A stretch of 64,000 nt of DNA from Nocardioides lacusdianchii (GTDB taxonomy: Bacteria > Actinomycetota > Actinomycetes > Propionibacteriales > Nocardioidaceae), in contig NZ_JADHZD010000010.1 in NCBI RefSeq assembly GCF_020102855.1, positions 95,992 through 159,991 on the forward strand, in the 5' to 3' direction. The number at the start of each line of letters is the position of its first letter. Position 1 is the stretch's first letter. Made by a program: the position numbers and the translations under genes. Shown piece by piece: positions 53,352 to 64,000 of the stretch. The notes below the pieces were generated by a model. The model was not told the origin of the DNA. It did no database searches and saw nothing but the letters and a program-made list of their open reading frames with translations.

Positions 53352-54283
53352 CGGCTCGGGCCCTCATCACCGGCATCGGCGGCCAGGACGGCACCTACCT
53401 CGCGGAGCGTCTCGTCGGCGAGGGCATGGAGGTCCACGCCCTCGTGCTGTCCGCCGACGGGCACCCGGCGCACTGCCCCGACGAGGTCGTCCTCCACACC
53501 GGGGACCTCGGCGACCTCGCGGCGACCCGCGACCTGGTGCGCGAGGTCGCGCCGAGCGAGGTCTACAACCTCGCCGCGATCAGCTCGGTCGCGCAGTCGT
53601 GGGACGAGTCCGACCTCACCGCCCACGTCAACGGGCAGGCAGCCGTCGCGCTGATGGAGTCGGCGCGCCTCGTGGGCGACGTACGCCTCGTGCAGGCCTC
53701 CAGCGCCGAGATCTTCGGCGAGCCGGCCGAGTCGCCGCAGACCGAGTCGACGCCCGTCGCGCCGCTCAACCCGTACGGCGCCGCCAAGGCCTTCGCGCAC
53801 CTCTCCGCCCGCGTCTTCCGCCAGCGCGGCCTGCACGTGTCGAGCGCGATCCTCTACAACCACGAGTCGCCGCGCCGCCACGAGCGCTTCGTGACCCGCA
53901 AGATCACCTCGACGGTGGCCGCGATCGCCCGCGGCGACGCCGACGAGCTGGTGCTCGGCAACCTCGACGCCCGCCGCGACTGGGGCTGGGCGCCCGACTA
54001 CGTCGACGCGATGGTGCGCGCCGCGCGGGCCGACGAGCCGTCCGACTACGTCGTCGCGACCGGGCGCGCCCACTCCGTGCGCGAGTTCGTCGCCGCCGCC
54101 TTTGCGGCCGCCGGGGTCACCGACTGGGAGCACCTCGTGCGCCAGGACGAGCGGTTCTTCCGCCCCGCCGACCCGACCGAGCTGGTGGGTGATGCGTCGA
54201 AGGCCCGCGAGGTCCTCGGCTGGGCGCCGACGGTCGGCTTCGAGGAGATCGTGGCGCGGATGGTCGCCGCCGACCTCACCTGA
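53348..54283 (+). CDS. Second Gmd-like nucleotide-sugar dehydratase/epimerase
   Basis: This 311-residue SDR protein follows gmd with a GTGA overlap and is clearly its paralogue: [58 protein letters not shown] and [18 protein letters not shown] all align with Gmd. In other operons this position holds a GDP-6-deoxy-mannose reductase (Rmd) or GDP-fucose synthase (Fcl), neither of which is seen in the window. It may be a second dehydratase or a reductase or epimerase evolved from Gmd. Its sequence keeps the Y-x-x-x-K catalytic pair, so it should be active. Confidence 0.88.
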   Translation: MTARALITGIGGQDGTYLAERLVGEGMEVHALVLSADGHPAHCPDEVVLHTGDLGDLAATRDLVREVAPSEVYNLAAISSVAQSWDESDLTAHVNGQAAVALMESARLVGDVRLVQASSAEIFGEPAESPQTESTPVAPLNPYGAAKAFAHLSARVFRQRGLHVSSAILYNHESPRRHERFVTRKITSTVAAIARGDADELVLGNLDARRDWGWAPDYVDAMVRAARADEPSDYVVATGRAHSVREFVAAAFAAAGVTDWEHLVRQDERFFRPADPTELVGDASKAREVLGWAPTVGFEEIVARMVAADLT

Positions 54284-54310
54284 GCGTCGTACGCCCGGGG
54301 TTCACGCCTC

Positions 54311-54375
54311 AACCTGGAGCCTCGCCCCCGAAACTTCGGGGTGGAGGCTCCAGTTTCCCCGGGTACCCGGGGAAC
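54311..54375 (-). repeat. Two-palindrome repeat, copy 4 (inverted)
   Basis: The hairpin (54311-54356) comes first and the perfect 20-base palindrome (54355-54374) follows, as in copy 3. It begins 28 bases after the stop of the Gmd-like gene and ends 23 bases from the stop of the convergent rfbA gene, so it can act as the terminator of both. Confidence 0.9.
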
Positions 54376-54397
54376 GCGACGGCACCGGGGAACGCCC

Positions 54398-55264
54398 TCA
54401 CCCGTGCTGCAGCAACCCCAGCAGGTACTCCCCGTAGCCGCTCTTGCGCAGCGGCCCGGCCCGCTCGACCAGCTCGTCGTCGGAGAGCCAGCCCATGCGC
54501 CAGGCGACCTCCTCGGGCGCGCCGACCTTGAAGCCCTGGCGGCCCTCGATGGTGCGCACGAAGTTGGAGGCGTCGTTGAGGGAGTCGAAGGTGCCGGTGT
54601 CGAGCCAGGCGGTGCCGCGCGGCAGCACCTCGACGTGGAGGCGCCCCTCCTCGAGGTAGCGGCGGTTGAGGTCGGTGATCTCGAGCTCGCCGCGCGCCGA
54701 CGGCTCGAGCTCGGAGGCGTACTGCACCACGTCGTTGTCGTAGAAGTAGAGCCCCGGGACGGCGAAGTCGCTCTTGGGGTGCTCGGGCTTCTCCTCCAGC
54801 GACAGCGCGCGGCCCTGGTCGTCGAACTCGACGACGCCGTACGCCCGGGGATCGGCCACGTGGTAGCCGAAGACGGCGGCGCCGTCGAGCTCGGAGAAGC
54901 GCAGCAGCTGGTGGCCCAGGCCGGAGCCGTAGAAGATGTTGTCGCCGAGCACGAGCGCGGAGCGCTGGTCGCCGATGTGGTCGGCGCCGATGACGAACGC
55001 CTGCGCCAGCCCGTCGGGCGAGGGCTGGACCGCGAAGGTCAGGTTGATCCCGAACTGCGAGCCGTCACCGAGCAGCCGGTGGAAGCCGTCGGCCTCGTGG
55101 GGCGTCGTGATGATCAGCACGTCCCGGATGCCGGCGAGCATCAGCGTGGACAGCGGGTAGTAGATCATCGGCTTGTCGTAGACCGGGACCAGCTGCTTGC
55201 TGATGCCCTGGGTGATCGGGTGCAGTCGCGAGCCGGTGCCACCGGCCAGGATGATTCCACGCAT
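54398..55264 (-). CDS. rfbA: Glucose-1-phosphate thymidylyltransferase
   Basis: RfbA (RmlA) makes dTDP-glucose from dTTP and glucose 1-phosphate and starts dTDP-rhamnose synthesis. The 288-residue protein begins with [17 protein letters not shown], the nucleotide-binding signature, and has [27 protein letters not shown] with the metal-binding Asp, [20 protein letters not shown] and [12 protein letters not shown]. The ATG is seven bases after TAGGGT. It is separated from rfbB and rfbCD by the two DUF4012 genes and runs the other way. Confidence 0.97.
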   Translation of the reverse strand: MRGIILAGGTGSRLHPITQGISKQLVPVYDKPMIYYPLSTLMLAGIRDVLIITTPHEADGFHRLLGDGSQFGINLTFAVQPSPDGLAQAFVIGADHIGDQRSALVLGDNIFYGSGLGHQLLRFSELDGAAVFGYHVADPRAYGVVEFDDQGRALSLEEKPEHPKSDFAVPGLYFYDNDVVQYASELEPSARGELEITDLNRRYLEEGRLHVEVLPRGTAWLDTGTFDSLNDASNFVRTIEGRQGFKVGAPEEVAWRMGWLSDDELVERAGPLRKSGYGEYLLGLLQHG

Positions 55265-55271
55265 GCGCCCC

Positions 55272-55277
55272 ACCCTA
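55272..55277 (-). promoter_or_regulatory. -10 box of rfbA (leaderless, minus strand)
   Basis: On the minus strand TAGGGT is followed by seven bases and the ATG, the same box and spacing as galE. Confidence 0.6.
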
Positions 55278-55319
55278 ATGTGGCCATGGCGCTCGGTGCC
55301 CTGCGGCACCATGTGAGAC

Positions 55320-57212
55320 ATGCCGTCCTCGCGTCCGTCCTCCGCACGACGGCTGGTGCGACCCTCCAGCGTCATCGGCGGCCTCTTCCTGCTCGTCGTC
55401 GTCCTGGGCCTGCTGGCGATCCCCTTCCTCAAGGCGCCCGGCAACGCCGAGAGCGCCCGCGCCGACCTCGAGTCCGCGCGCACCTCGCTCTCCAACGGCG
55501 ACGTCGATTCCGCGGAGGCCAGCATCCAGAGTGCGCGCCGCCACGCCGACGAGGTGCAGGACGCTATGCAGGGCATCGGCGGCGACGTCTGGAGCCTGGT
55601 GCCCGTGGTCGGCGAGCCGGTCTCGGACGTACGCCACCTCGGCAACGCCCTCGACCACCTGACCACCGCCGCCGAGGTGGCGGTCGAGGCGTGGCCGGCC
55701 ATCAACGGCGACCGGGCGACCCTCTTCGAGGACCGATCCGTCGACATGCCGACCCTCCGGACGCTGGTGGGCGCGGTCGACGAGGCGAGCCTCCACCTCG
55801 ACACCGCGCAGATCGAGCTGAGCGAGGTCAACGACTCCGCGCTCGGTGTCGGCACCCGCCTGGCGGAGGCGCGCGACGAGGCCACCGACGTCGTCGAGCC
55901 CCTCGCCGCCAGCGCCCGCCGCGCGAAGCCGCTCGCCGCGGCGCTCCCCGACCTCTTCGGCGCCGACGACGACCGCACCTACCTGCTGGCCCTGCTCAAC
56001 CCCAGCGAGCAGCGCTTCTCCGGCGGCGCGCCGCTGACGCTCGCCCCGATGCGCGTGAGCGAGGGCCGGCTGACGATCGGCGAGGCGCGCGACACCACCG
56101 ACCAGGAGCTCTACCGCGTGGGCAGGTGGGAGCGCGTGGCGGACAACCCGTTCCACAACGGCAAGCTGCGGTTGTCGACCTCGACCTACGCCCCCGACTG
56201 GTCGGTCTCGGGCGAGGAGCTGCTGCGTGGCTGGGAGCGCATCGTCGGGGAGGAGACCGACGGCCTGATCGCCGTCGACGTCGTTGCCCTGGCCGATCTC
56301 CTCCGCGTCACCGGGCCCGTGGACGTCCCGATCTACGGGCGGATCGACTCCTCCAACTTCACCCAGAAGATGGTCGGCGACTACGACGCCTTCCCCGACA
56401 ACGAGGCCCGCCACGAGCTGAACCTCGCCCTGGTCCCGCTCTTCGCCGACCAGCTCCTCGGGCCGGGCCAGGGCCTGGAGAAGGTCGAGTCCCTGCGCGA
56501 CTCCGCCCGCGGGCGCCACTTCGCGATGTGGATGCGCGACCCCGACGTGCAGTCCGCGGCGGCCGAGGTCGGGCTCTCCGGCGAGCTGTCCGGGACCGAC
56601 CACGACTACATCGGCGTCTTCAACCAGAACACCAACCGCAGCAAGTCCGACTACTGGCAGCGCCGCGCGGTGACCAGCGACGTCCGCCTGCGCGAGGACG
56701 GCTCGGCAGCGGTGACACTCACCATCTCGGTCTTCAACGACTCCCCGCCCTACGCCAACGAGCTCTACGGCGACCCCCGCGGCGGCGCCGCCCGGACGCG
56801 TTGGAACGGCATGCGCCTGGGGGTCTTCCTGCCCGAGGGCGTCGAGGTCGATCGCGCAGTGGTCGCCGGTCGCGAGGTCGGCACGAAGGTCTTCGACTAC
56901 TACGGCCGCCCCTACAAGCTGCTCGGCATCACGCTCCCGCCGCGCACCACCCGCGAGGCCGTGCTGGAGTACGTCGTCCCCGCCGCCGCGGTCGCCCGCG
57001 ACGACGGCACCCTCACCTACCGCCTCGACGCCACCCCGCAGGGCATGGTCGTCCCGCAGGCGCTGAAGGTCAGCGTGCAGTGGCCCGAGGGCTACGACGT
57101 CAGCGACCTGCCTGAGGGCTGGACCCGCTCCGGGCCCGGCCGGGCGACGTACGACGACCCGGGCCTGGTCACCCAGCCCAGCTTCAGCATCACCGGCGTC
57201 ACGACTCCGTAG
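55320..57212 (+). CDS. DUF4012 protein, copy 1
   Basis: This 630-residue protein has a short basic N-terminus, one membrane helix ([20 protein letters not shown]), a helical region rich in Ala/Glu/Asp (residues 40-200), and a large outside domain with [48 protein letters not shown] and a C-terminal beta domain. This is the DUF4012 family, found in polysaccharide loci of actinobacteria and other phyla, and of unknown function. It is a single-pass surface protein. The second copy follows directly, so the pair may form a heteromer. It sits between the rfb genes. Confidence 0.9.
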   Translation: MPSSRPSSARRLVRPSSVIGGLFLLVVVLGLLAIPFLKAPGNAESARADLESARTSLSNGDVDSAEASIQSARRHADEVQDAMQGIGGDVWSLVPVVGEPVSDVRHLGNALDHLTTAAEVAVEAWPAINGDRATLFEDRSVDMPTLRTLVGAVDEASLHLDTAQIELSEVNDSALGVGTRLAEARDEATDVVEPLAASARRAKPLAAALPDLFGADDDRTYLLALLNPSEQRFSGGAPLTLAPMRVSEGRLTIGEARDTTDQELYRVGRWERVADNPFHNGKLRLSTSTYAPDWSVSGEELLRGWERIVGEETDGLIAVDVVALADLLRVTGPVDVPIYGRIDSSNFTQKMVGDYDAFPDNEARHELNLALVPLFADQLLGPGQGLEKVESLRDSARGRHFAMWMRDPDVQSAAAEVGLSGELSGTDHDYIGVFNQNTNRSKSDYWQRRAVTSDVRLREDGSAAVTLTISVFNDSPPYANELYGDPRGGAARTRWNGMRLGVFLPEGVEVDRAVVAGREVGTKVFDYYGRPYKLLGITLPPRTTREAVLEYVVPAAAVARDDGTLTYRLDATPQGMVVPQALKVSVQWPEGYDVSDLPEGWTRSGPGRATYDDPGLVTQPSFSITGVTTP

Positions 57213-57282
57213 CCCACGAGCACGTCTGGGGCACGGGCCGGGCTTTTGGGAGCACGTGGGGTGCTTTGCGACCATGGCACCC

Positions 57283-61586
<4,304 letters not shown>

Positions 61587-61593
<7 letters not shown>

Positions 61594-61604
61594 GCGATCA
61601 GCGG
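61587..61604. terminator. Stop-codon hairpin with GCGA tetraloop
   Basis: CCGCTGA and TCAGCGG form a perfect seven-base stem closed by the GNRA-type loop GCGA. The TGA of the RmlC-RmlD gene is in the left arm, and the TGA of the DUF2516 gene is in the right arm on the other strand. Confidence 0.55.
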
Positions 61605-61891
61605 CGCGAGGTGACCTCGGCCAGCGCGGGGCGTACGTCGGCGAGGTAGACCAGCGACGCGATCGTGAAGACCAGGTGGATGATCCCCAACGGCGAGTAG
61701 CTGATGAGGATCAGCTGCGCGGCGAAGCCGAGGCCCGTGATCGCGCACCACGCCTGCTTGGTCAGCTTGCCTGCGGCGTCGTAGGCCTCGGCGGAGTAGG
61801 TGAGGGAGTTGATGAACGCGAATCCCTTGACCGCGAGCAGCACGACGAGCACGACCAGCATGAGGGTGCCCTGGAACGCGTAGATGGTCAC
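61598..61891 (-). CDS. DUF2516 membrane protein (Rv0476-like)
   Basis: This 97-residue protein has three hydrophobic segments (FQGTLMLVVLVVLLAVKGFAF, a central GLGFAAQLILIS and IIHLVFTIASLVYLADV ending in DVRPAL) that match the DUF2516 family of actinobacteria. In mycobacteria the corresponding gene lies next to the HbhA gene and the HTH regulator, as here. The function is unknown. The GTG lies seven bases after TACTCT. Confidence 0.87.
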   Translation of the reverse strand: MTIYAFQGTLMLVVLVVLLAVKGFAFINSLTYSAEAYDAAGKLTKQAWCAITGLGFAAQLILISYSPLGIIHLVFTIASLVYLADVRPALAEVTSRR

Positions 61892-61898
61892 GAGGACA

Positions 61899-61904
61899 AG
61901 AGTA
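61899..61904 (-). promoter_or_regulatory. -10 box of the DUF2516 gene (leaderless, minus strand)
   Basis: On the minus strand TACTCT is followed by seven bases and the GTG. Confidence 0.55.
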
Positions 61905-61916
61905 GGCGAACGCAGA

Positions 61917-61944
61917 AGGCCCCCGTCCTCGCGGACGGGGGCCT
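61917..61944 (-). terminator. Strong intrinsic terminator of the HbhA-like gene
   Basis: AGGCCCCCGTCC and GGACGGGGGCCT form a perfect 12-base stem with the loop TCGC, about 48 bases after the stop of the HbhA-like gene. It separates that gene from the DUF2516 promoter, so the two genes are not a simple operon. Confidence 0.8.
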
Positions 61945-61991
61945 CGTGCGTGTCAGAACAGCATCAGCTGCTGCTCATCGGCTGGTGCTCT

Positions 61992-62714
61992 TCAGTCGCC
62001 GACCTTCTCGGCGGCGTCGGCGACGGCCTTGACCGCGGTGGTCGCGGTCTTGGTGGCGGCGGTCGCGGTGGCCTTGGCGCTGCTCTGCGCGGTGGCCGTC
62101 TTCTTCGCCGCGGTCTTGCGCGCGGTGGTGGCGGCGGCCTTCTTGCCGGCAGCCTTCTGGGTCGCCTTCTTGGCGGTCGGCTTCGGCTTGGGGGCGACCT
62201 TGGTCGCGGCGGTCTTGTCGGCGGCCGCGACGTTGGCCTCGGCGGCCTTCTTGGCCTGGGTGGCGGTGGTCTTGGCCTTGGTGGCGGTGGTCTTCGCGGA
62301 CTTCACCGTCGCCTTGGTCGACTCCTGGCGGCGGATGCGGCCCACGAGGGACTCGCCGCGCTTGACCAGCTCGGTGTAGGTGGCGTTCGCGGCCGCGACG
62401 TTCTCGTCGACCAGCGTGGTGACCTGCGTGGTGACCTTGGCGGGGTACGCCTTGGCCTCGGCCTGCAGCTCGGCGACGCGGGCCTCGACGGCGGCACGGC
62501 GGGCCTGGGCCTGCTTGCGCAGCGCCTTCGGGTCGGTGGCGGTCTTCTGGACGTCGTTCACGCGGGTGGTGACGTCCTTCTGCACGGCGGAGACGCGCTT
62601 CTGCACGTCGGCGACGGCCTCGCGGACGGCCTCGACGGCGAGGTCGGTCACGCCGACACCGGCGAGGACGGGCTTGAGGGCTTCGGTCTTGATGTCGAAC
62701 TTGGCGGTGGCCAT
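61992..62714 (-). CDS. HbhA-like heparin-binding hemagglutinin homologue, Lys/Ala-rich
   Basis: This 240-residue protein has a helical coiled-coil-like half (about residues 10-115, with EAVREAVADVQKRVSAVQKDV) and a Lys/Ala/Thr-rich tail (about 130-230, repeats such as KAKTTATQAKKAAEA). HbhA of mycobacteria has the same order and binds heparan sulfate through its basic tail; in non-pathogens such proteins may bind DNA or wall polymers. The tail here also resembles histone H1-like proteins, so a nucleoid role is possible. An AGGAG ribosome binding site precedes the ATG. Confidence 0.83.
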   Translation of the reverse strand: MATAKFDIKTEALKPVLAGVGVTDLAVEAVREAVADVQKRVSAVQKDVTTRVNDVQKTATDPKALRKQAQARRAAVEARVAELQAEAKAYPAKVTTQVTTLVDENVAAANATYTELVKRGESLVGRIRRQESTKATVKSAKTTATKAKTTATQAKKAAEANVAAADKTAATKVAPKPKPTAKKATQKAAGKKAAATTARKTAAKKTATAQSSAKATATAATKTATTAVKAVADAAEKVGD

Positions 62715-62763
62715 GTCCTGCTCCTTCTGGTGGATGTCCCGACCCGGGTGGTCGGGTCGGGTT

Positions 62764-63180
62764 TCAGTCCTGGATGGCTTGGGGGGCGTCGCGCTCGTTC
62801 AGGGCGAGGAACGACGCGTAGACGTCGAGCAGCGAGTGCTTCTGCCGCTCGGTGAGACCGGGGTCGGCGAGGATCGCCAGCTCGACGGAACCGGCCTGGC
62901 CGGGGTCGGGGTGGACGATGCCCGCGCGGACGTAGAGCTGCTCCGCGGAGACCCGCAGTGCGCGGGCCAGCTGCTGGAGCACCTCGGCGGAGGGCTTGCG
63001 CAGGCCCCGCTCGATCTGGCTGAGGTAGGGGTTGCTGACGCCGACCTGGTCGGCCAGCTGCCGCAGCGAGAGCTGGGCGGCCAAGCGCTGCTCCTTGAGG
63101 TAGTCGCCCAACGAGTCGCCCAGCGAGCCCAGGGAGCCGACGACAGCCTTGCTCGTCTTGGTGCTCTTGTCCTTGGCCAT
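62764..63180 (-). CDS. XRE-family HTH regulator (Rv0474-like)
   Basis: This 138-residue protein has a Cro/CI helix-turn-helix (LKEQRLAAQLSLRQLADQVG, then VSNPYLSQIERGLRKPSAEV) in its middle and a helical C-terminus (LTERQKHSLLDVYASFLALN). In mycobacteria the Rv0474 regulator precedes hbhA in the same order and orientation. A perfect palindrome in its own promoter suggests autoregulation. It is 49 bases upstream of the HbhA-like gene and probably cotranscribed with it. Confidence 0.9.
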   Translation of the reverse strand: MAKDKSTKTSKAVVGSLGSLGDSLGDYLKEQRLAAQLSLRQLADQVGVSNPYLSQIERGLRKPSAEVLQQLARALRVSAEQLYVRAGIVHPDPGQAGSVELAILADPGLTERQKHSLLDVYASFLALNERDAPQAIQD

Positions 63181-63191
63181 GTCTCCATTGT

Positions 63192-63207
63192 GCTAACACC
63201 TGTTAGC
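63192..63207 (-). promoter_or_regulatory. Perfect palindromic operator in the HTH gene promoter
   Basis: GCTAACA and TGTTAGC are seven-base inverted arms around CC. On the minus strand a TTGGTT box, 18 bases and a CACAAT box can be read as -35 and -10, and the palindrome fills the spacer, as expected for a repressor site. Confidence 0.65.
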
Positions 63208-63353
63208 AAAAACCAAGTCCTGGCAGGGTGACTGCGCTCACAACTGCTAAATTGTATGCATCTTCAGCGCTAGCTGGAAGGCAGCAAGTCCCATCTCGTG
63301 GCATGCGGAGCCATCCGCACGCGAGGCGATTCCGCACCCGAGCAGCGGACGCC

Positions 63354-63359
63354 TAACCT
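63354..63359 (+). promoter_or_regulatory. -10 box of the second VanZ-like gene (leaderless)
   Basis: TAACCT is followed by six bases and the GTG. Confidence 0.45.
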
Positions 63360-63365
63360 TGCTCC

Positions 63366-63785
63366 GTGCCGGCGTCCTTCCGCTTCCTCGTCGGTGTCGC
63401 GCTTCTGGCCTACACCGGCGCACTCGCCTACGTGCTCCTCACGCCCTCCGGAACCGTCCCGTCGGGGCTGGTGCAGGACGCGATGTCGGTCGGGGCCCGC
63501 CTCGATGCTCCGGCCGAGCTCCTGCAGCGCAGCAGGGTCGAGTTCGGCCTCAACGTCCTGGCGTTTGTCCCGCTGTCGTTCCTCGGCTACGTCCTGCGCC
63601 CATCGATCGTGGTCAGCGCCTGGATTGCTGGGGCGTTTGCCGTGTCGATGCTCGTCGAGGCGATCCAGACCACCATGCCGGAGCGGATGGCGACGCACTC
63701 GGACGTGGTGGCCAACACCGCCGGGGCAGCGTGCGGCGCCCTCGCGGCCTGGTGCCTCGTCAAGGTGCTGGCGAGCAAGGACTAG
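63366..63785 (+). CDS. VanZ-like membrane protein (second copy)
   Basis: This 139-residue protein has four hydrophobic segments with the VanZ pattern FGLNVLAFVPLSFLGYVL followed by VSMLVEAIQTTMPERMATHSDVVANTAGA, close to the copy near 42.4 kb in layout but divergent in sequence. The role is unknown. Its TAG stop forms part of a CTAG directly before the left end of the IS481-family element; the protein seems complete. Confidence 0.85.
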   Translation: MPASFRFLVGVALLAYTGALAYVLLTPSGTVPSGLVQDAMSVGARLDAPAELLQRSRVEFGLNVLAFVPLSFLGYVLRPSIVVSAWIAGAFAVSMLVEAIQTTMPERMATHSDVVANTAGAACGALAAWCLVKVLASKD

Positions 63786-63848
63786 TTGTGATGCCCAGGC
63801 ACGTTGGTCGAGAACGTGTGACGACACGATCTGATGTCGTAGATGGGT

Positions 63849-63909
63849 GAAGGCCTCCCGATGTGGAGTGGAGCTGTCTAAGGAACCGCTTCACACCCAG
63901 GAGGCCTTC
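63849..63909 (+). promoter_or_regulatory. Long-range hairpin covering the transposase ribosome binding site
   Basis: GAAGGCCTCC (63849-63858) and GGAGGCCTTC (63900-63909) are perfect ten-base inverted repeats. The right arm contains the AGGAGG ribosome binding site and ends directly at the GTG. Transcripts that read through from outside would fold and hide the site, which would limit transposase synthesis. Confidence 0.6.
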
Positions 63910-64000
63910 GTGTCCCACGCTACCCATGCAAACGCTGCTCTGACCCCGCGCGCCCGGCTCAAGCTGGCGCGTCTGATCGTCGATCACGGCTGGAAACCGG
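63910..64000 (+). CDS. IS481-family transposase, 3' partial
   Basis: Only the first 30 codons are in the window. They read SHATHANAALTPRARLKLA and then RLIVDHGWKP, which is the N-terminal helix-turn-helix opening of IS481-family transposases (S-H-A-N-A-x-L-T-P-x-x-R pattern). An AGGAGG ribosome binding site precedes the GTG by five bases. The DDE domain would lie beyond the window. Confidence 0.85.
   Translation, partial: MSHATHANAALTPRARLKLARLIVDHGWKP

Larger units (their letters stand above)
63786..64000 (+). mobile_element. IS481-family insertion sequence, left part
   Basis: The window ends within this element. Its left end is put just after CTAG (63782-63785), since IS481 members are known to favour and duplicate CTAG; the exact tip (TTGTGATGCCC or TGTGATGCCC) cannot be fixed without the other end. 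The leader contains CACGTT / AACGTG (an inverted repeat) and a long-range hairpin over the ribosome binding site of the transposase gene. Confidence 0.7.

Noticed and set aside
63786..63909. Possible truncation of the VanZ-like gene by the insertion sequence
   Set aside because: The protein reaches the expected length after the conserved VanZ motif, and its stop codon is in the target CTAG outside the element.

Overview
The window comes from a very GC-rich actinobacterium, most likely a member of the Nocardioidaceae such as Nocardioides. The support is the codon use, the frequent GTG starts, many start codons placed 6-7 bases after a TANNNT-type -10 box (leaderless mRNAs), an actinobacterial-type SerC, and an HTH regulator / HbhA-like protein / DUF2516 block with the same order as Rv0474-Rv0475-Rv0476 of Mycobacterium tuberculosis. 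The genus is an inference; no rRNA gene is present. I saw no tRNA gene and no CRISPR array.

1-19 kb is mostly housekeeping and secreted functions: the end of a membrane protein, a winged-helix regulator, a GNAT acetyltransferase, serC, a type IB topoisomerase, an M4 metalloprotease that appears to carry its own emfourin-type inhibitor domain, typA/bipA, an antitoxin-like protein, a large secreted M12B-type protease, a NarL-type two-component system with a striking operator array, an MFS exporter, two paralogous Tat-exported proteins and a MauE-thioredoxin fusion.

18-42 kb is a large cell-surface polysaccharide locus. A tandem GT2 protein leads into a stretch of visibly lower GC (about 20-28 kb) holding glycosyltransferases, a sugar methyltransferase-like protein and a full-length ABC exporter that could act as the lipid-linked oligosaccharide flippase, since no Wzx is seen. 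Then follows a tightly overlapping operon (28-39.5 kb): acetyltransferase, CgeB-like glycosyltransferase, an unassigned GT-B-like protein with sialyltransferase-like HP and ST motifs, CMP-nonulosonate synthetase (NeuA type), a CBS-NeuB-SAF-TIM barrel fusion, three GT4 enzymes, a Wzy-like polymerase/ligase and an initiating polyprenyl-phosphate sugar transferase. A Wzz/BY-kinase fusion converges on it. Together these predict a nonulosonic-acid-containing surface polymer, possibly a teichulosonic acid or capsule.

41-44 kb holds a small module (nucleotidyltransferase, PqqD-like protein, HprK-like kinase with its own PqqD-like domain) that resembles tailoring genes of lasso peptides and of exosortase-linked polysaccharide loci, but I see no precursor peptide gene. 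44-51 kb is mixed: acyl-CoA dehydrogenase, AbiEi/DUF559 protein, PfpI-type protein, a secreted beta-helix protein behind a LacI-type operator, a RibD-like reductase, a divergent dihydropteroate synthase and an amidase.

51-61.6 kb returns to sugar supply: galE, two tandem gmd-type genes, rfbA, two tandem DUF4012 proteins, rfbB and an rfbC-rfbD fusion, giving UDP-galactose, GDP-deoxyhexose and dTDP-rhamnose. The window ends with DUF2516, the HbhA-like protein, its HTH neighbour, a VanZ-like protein and the left end of an IS481-family element that apparently entered a CTAG at the vanZ stop codon.

Scattered features include four copies of a two-palindrome repeat, each 22-28 bases after a stop codon, and several convergent gene pairs whose two stop codons form the two arms of one hairpin.
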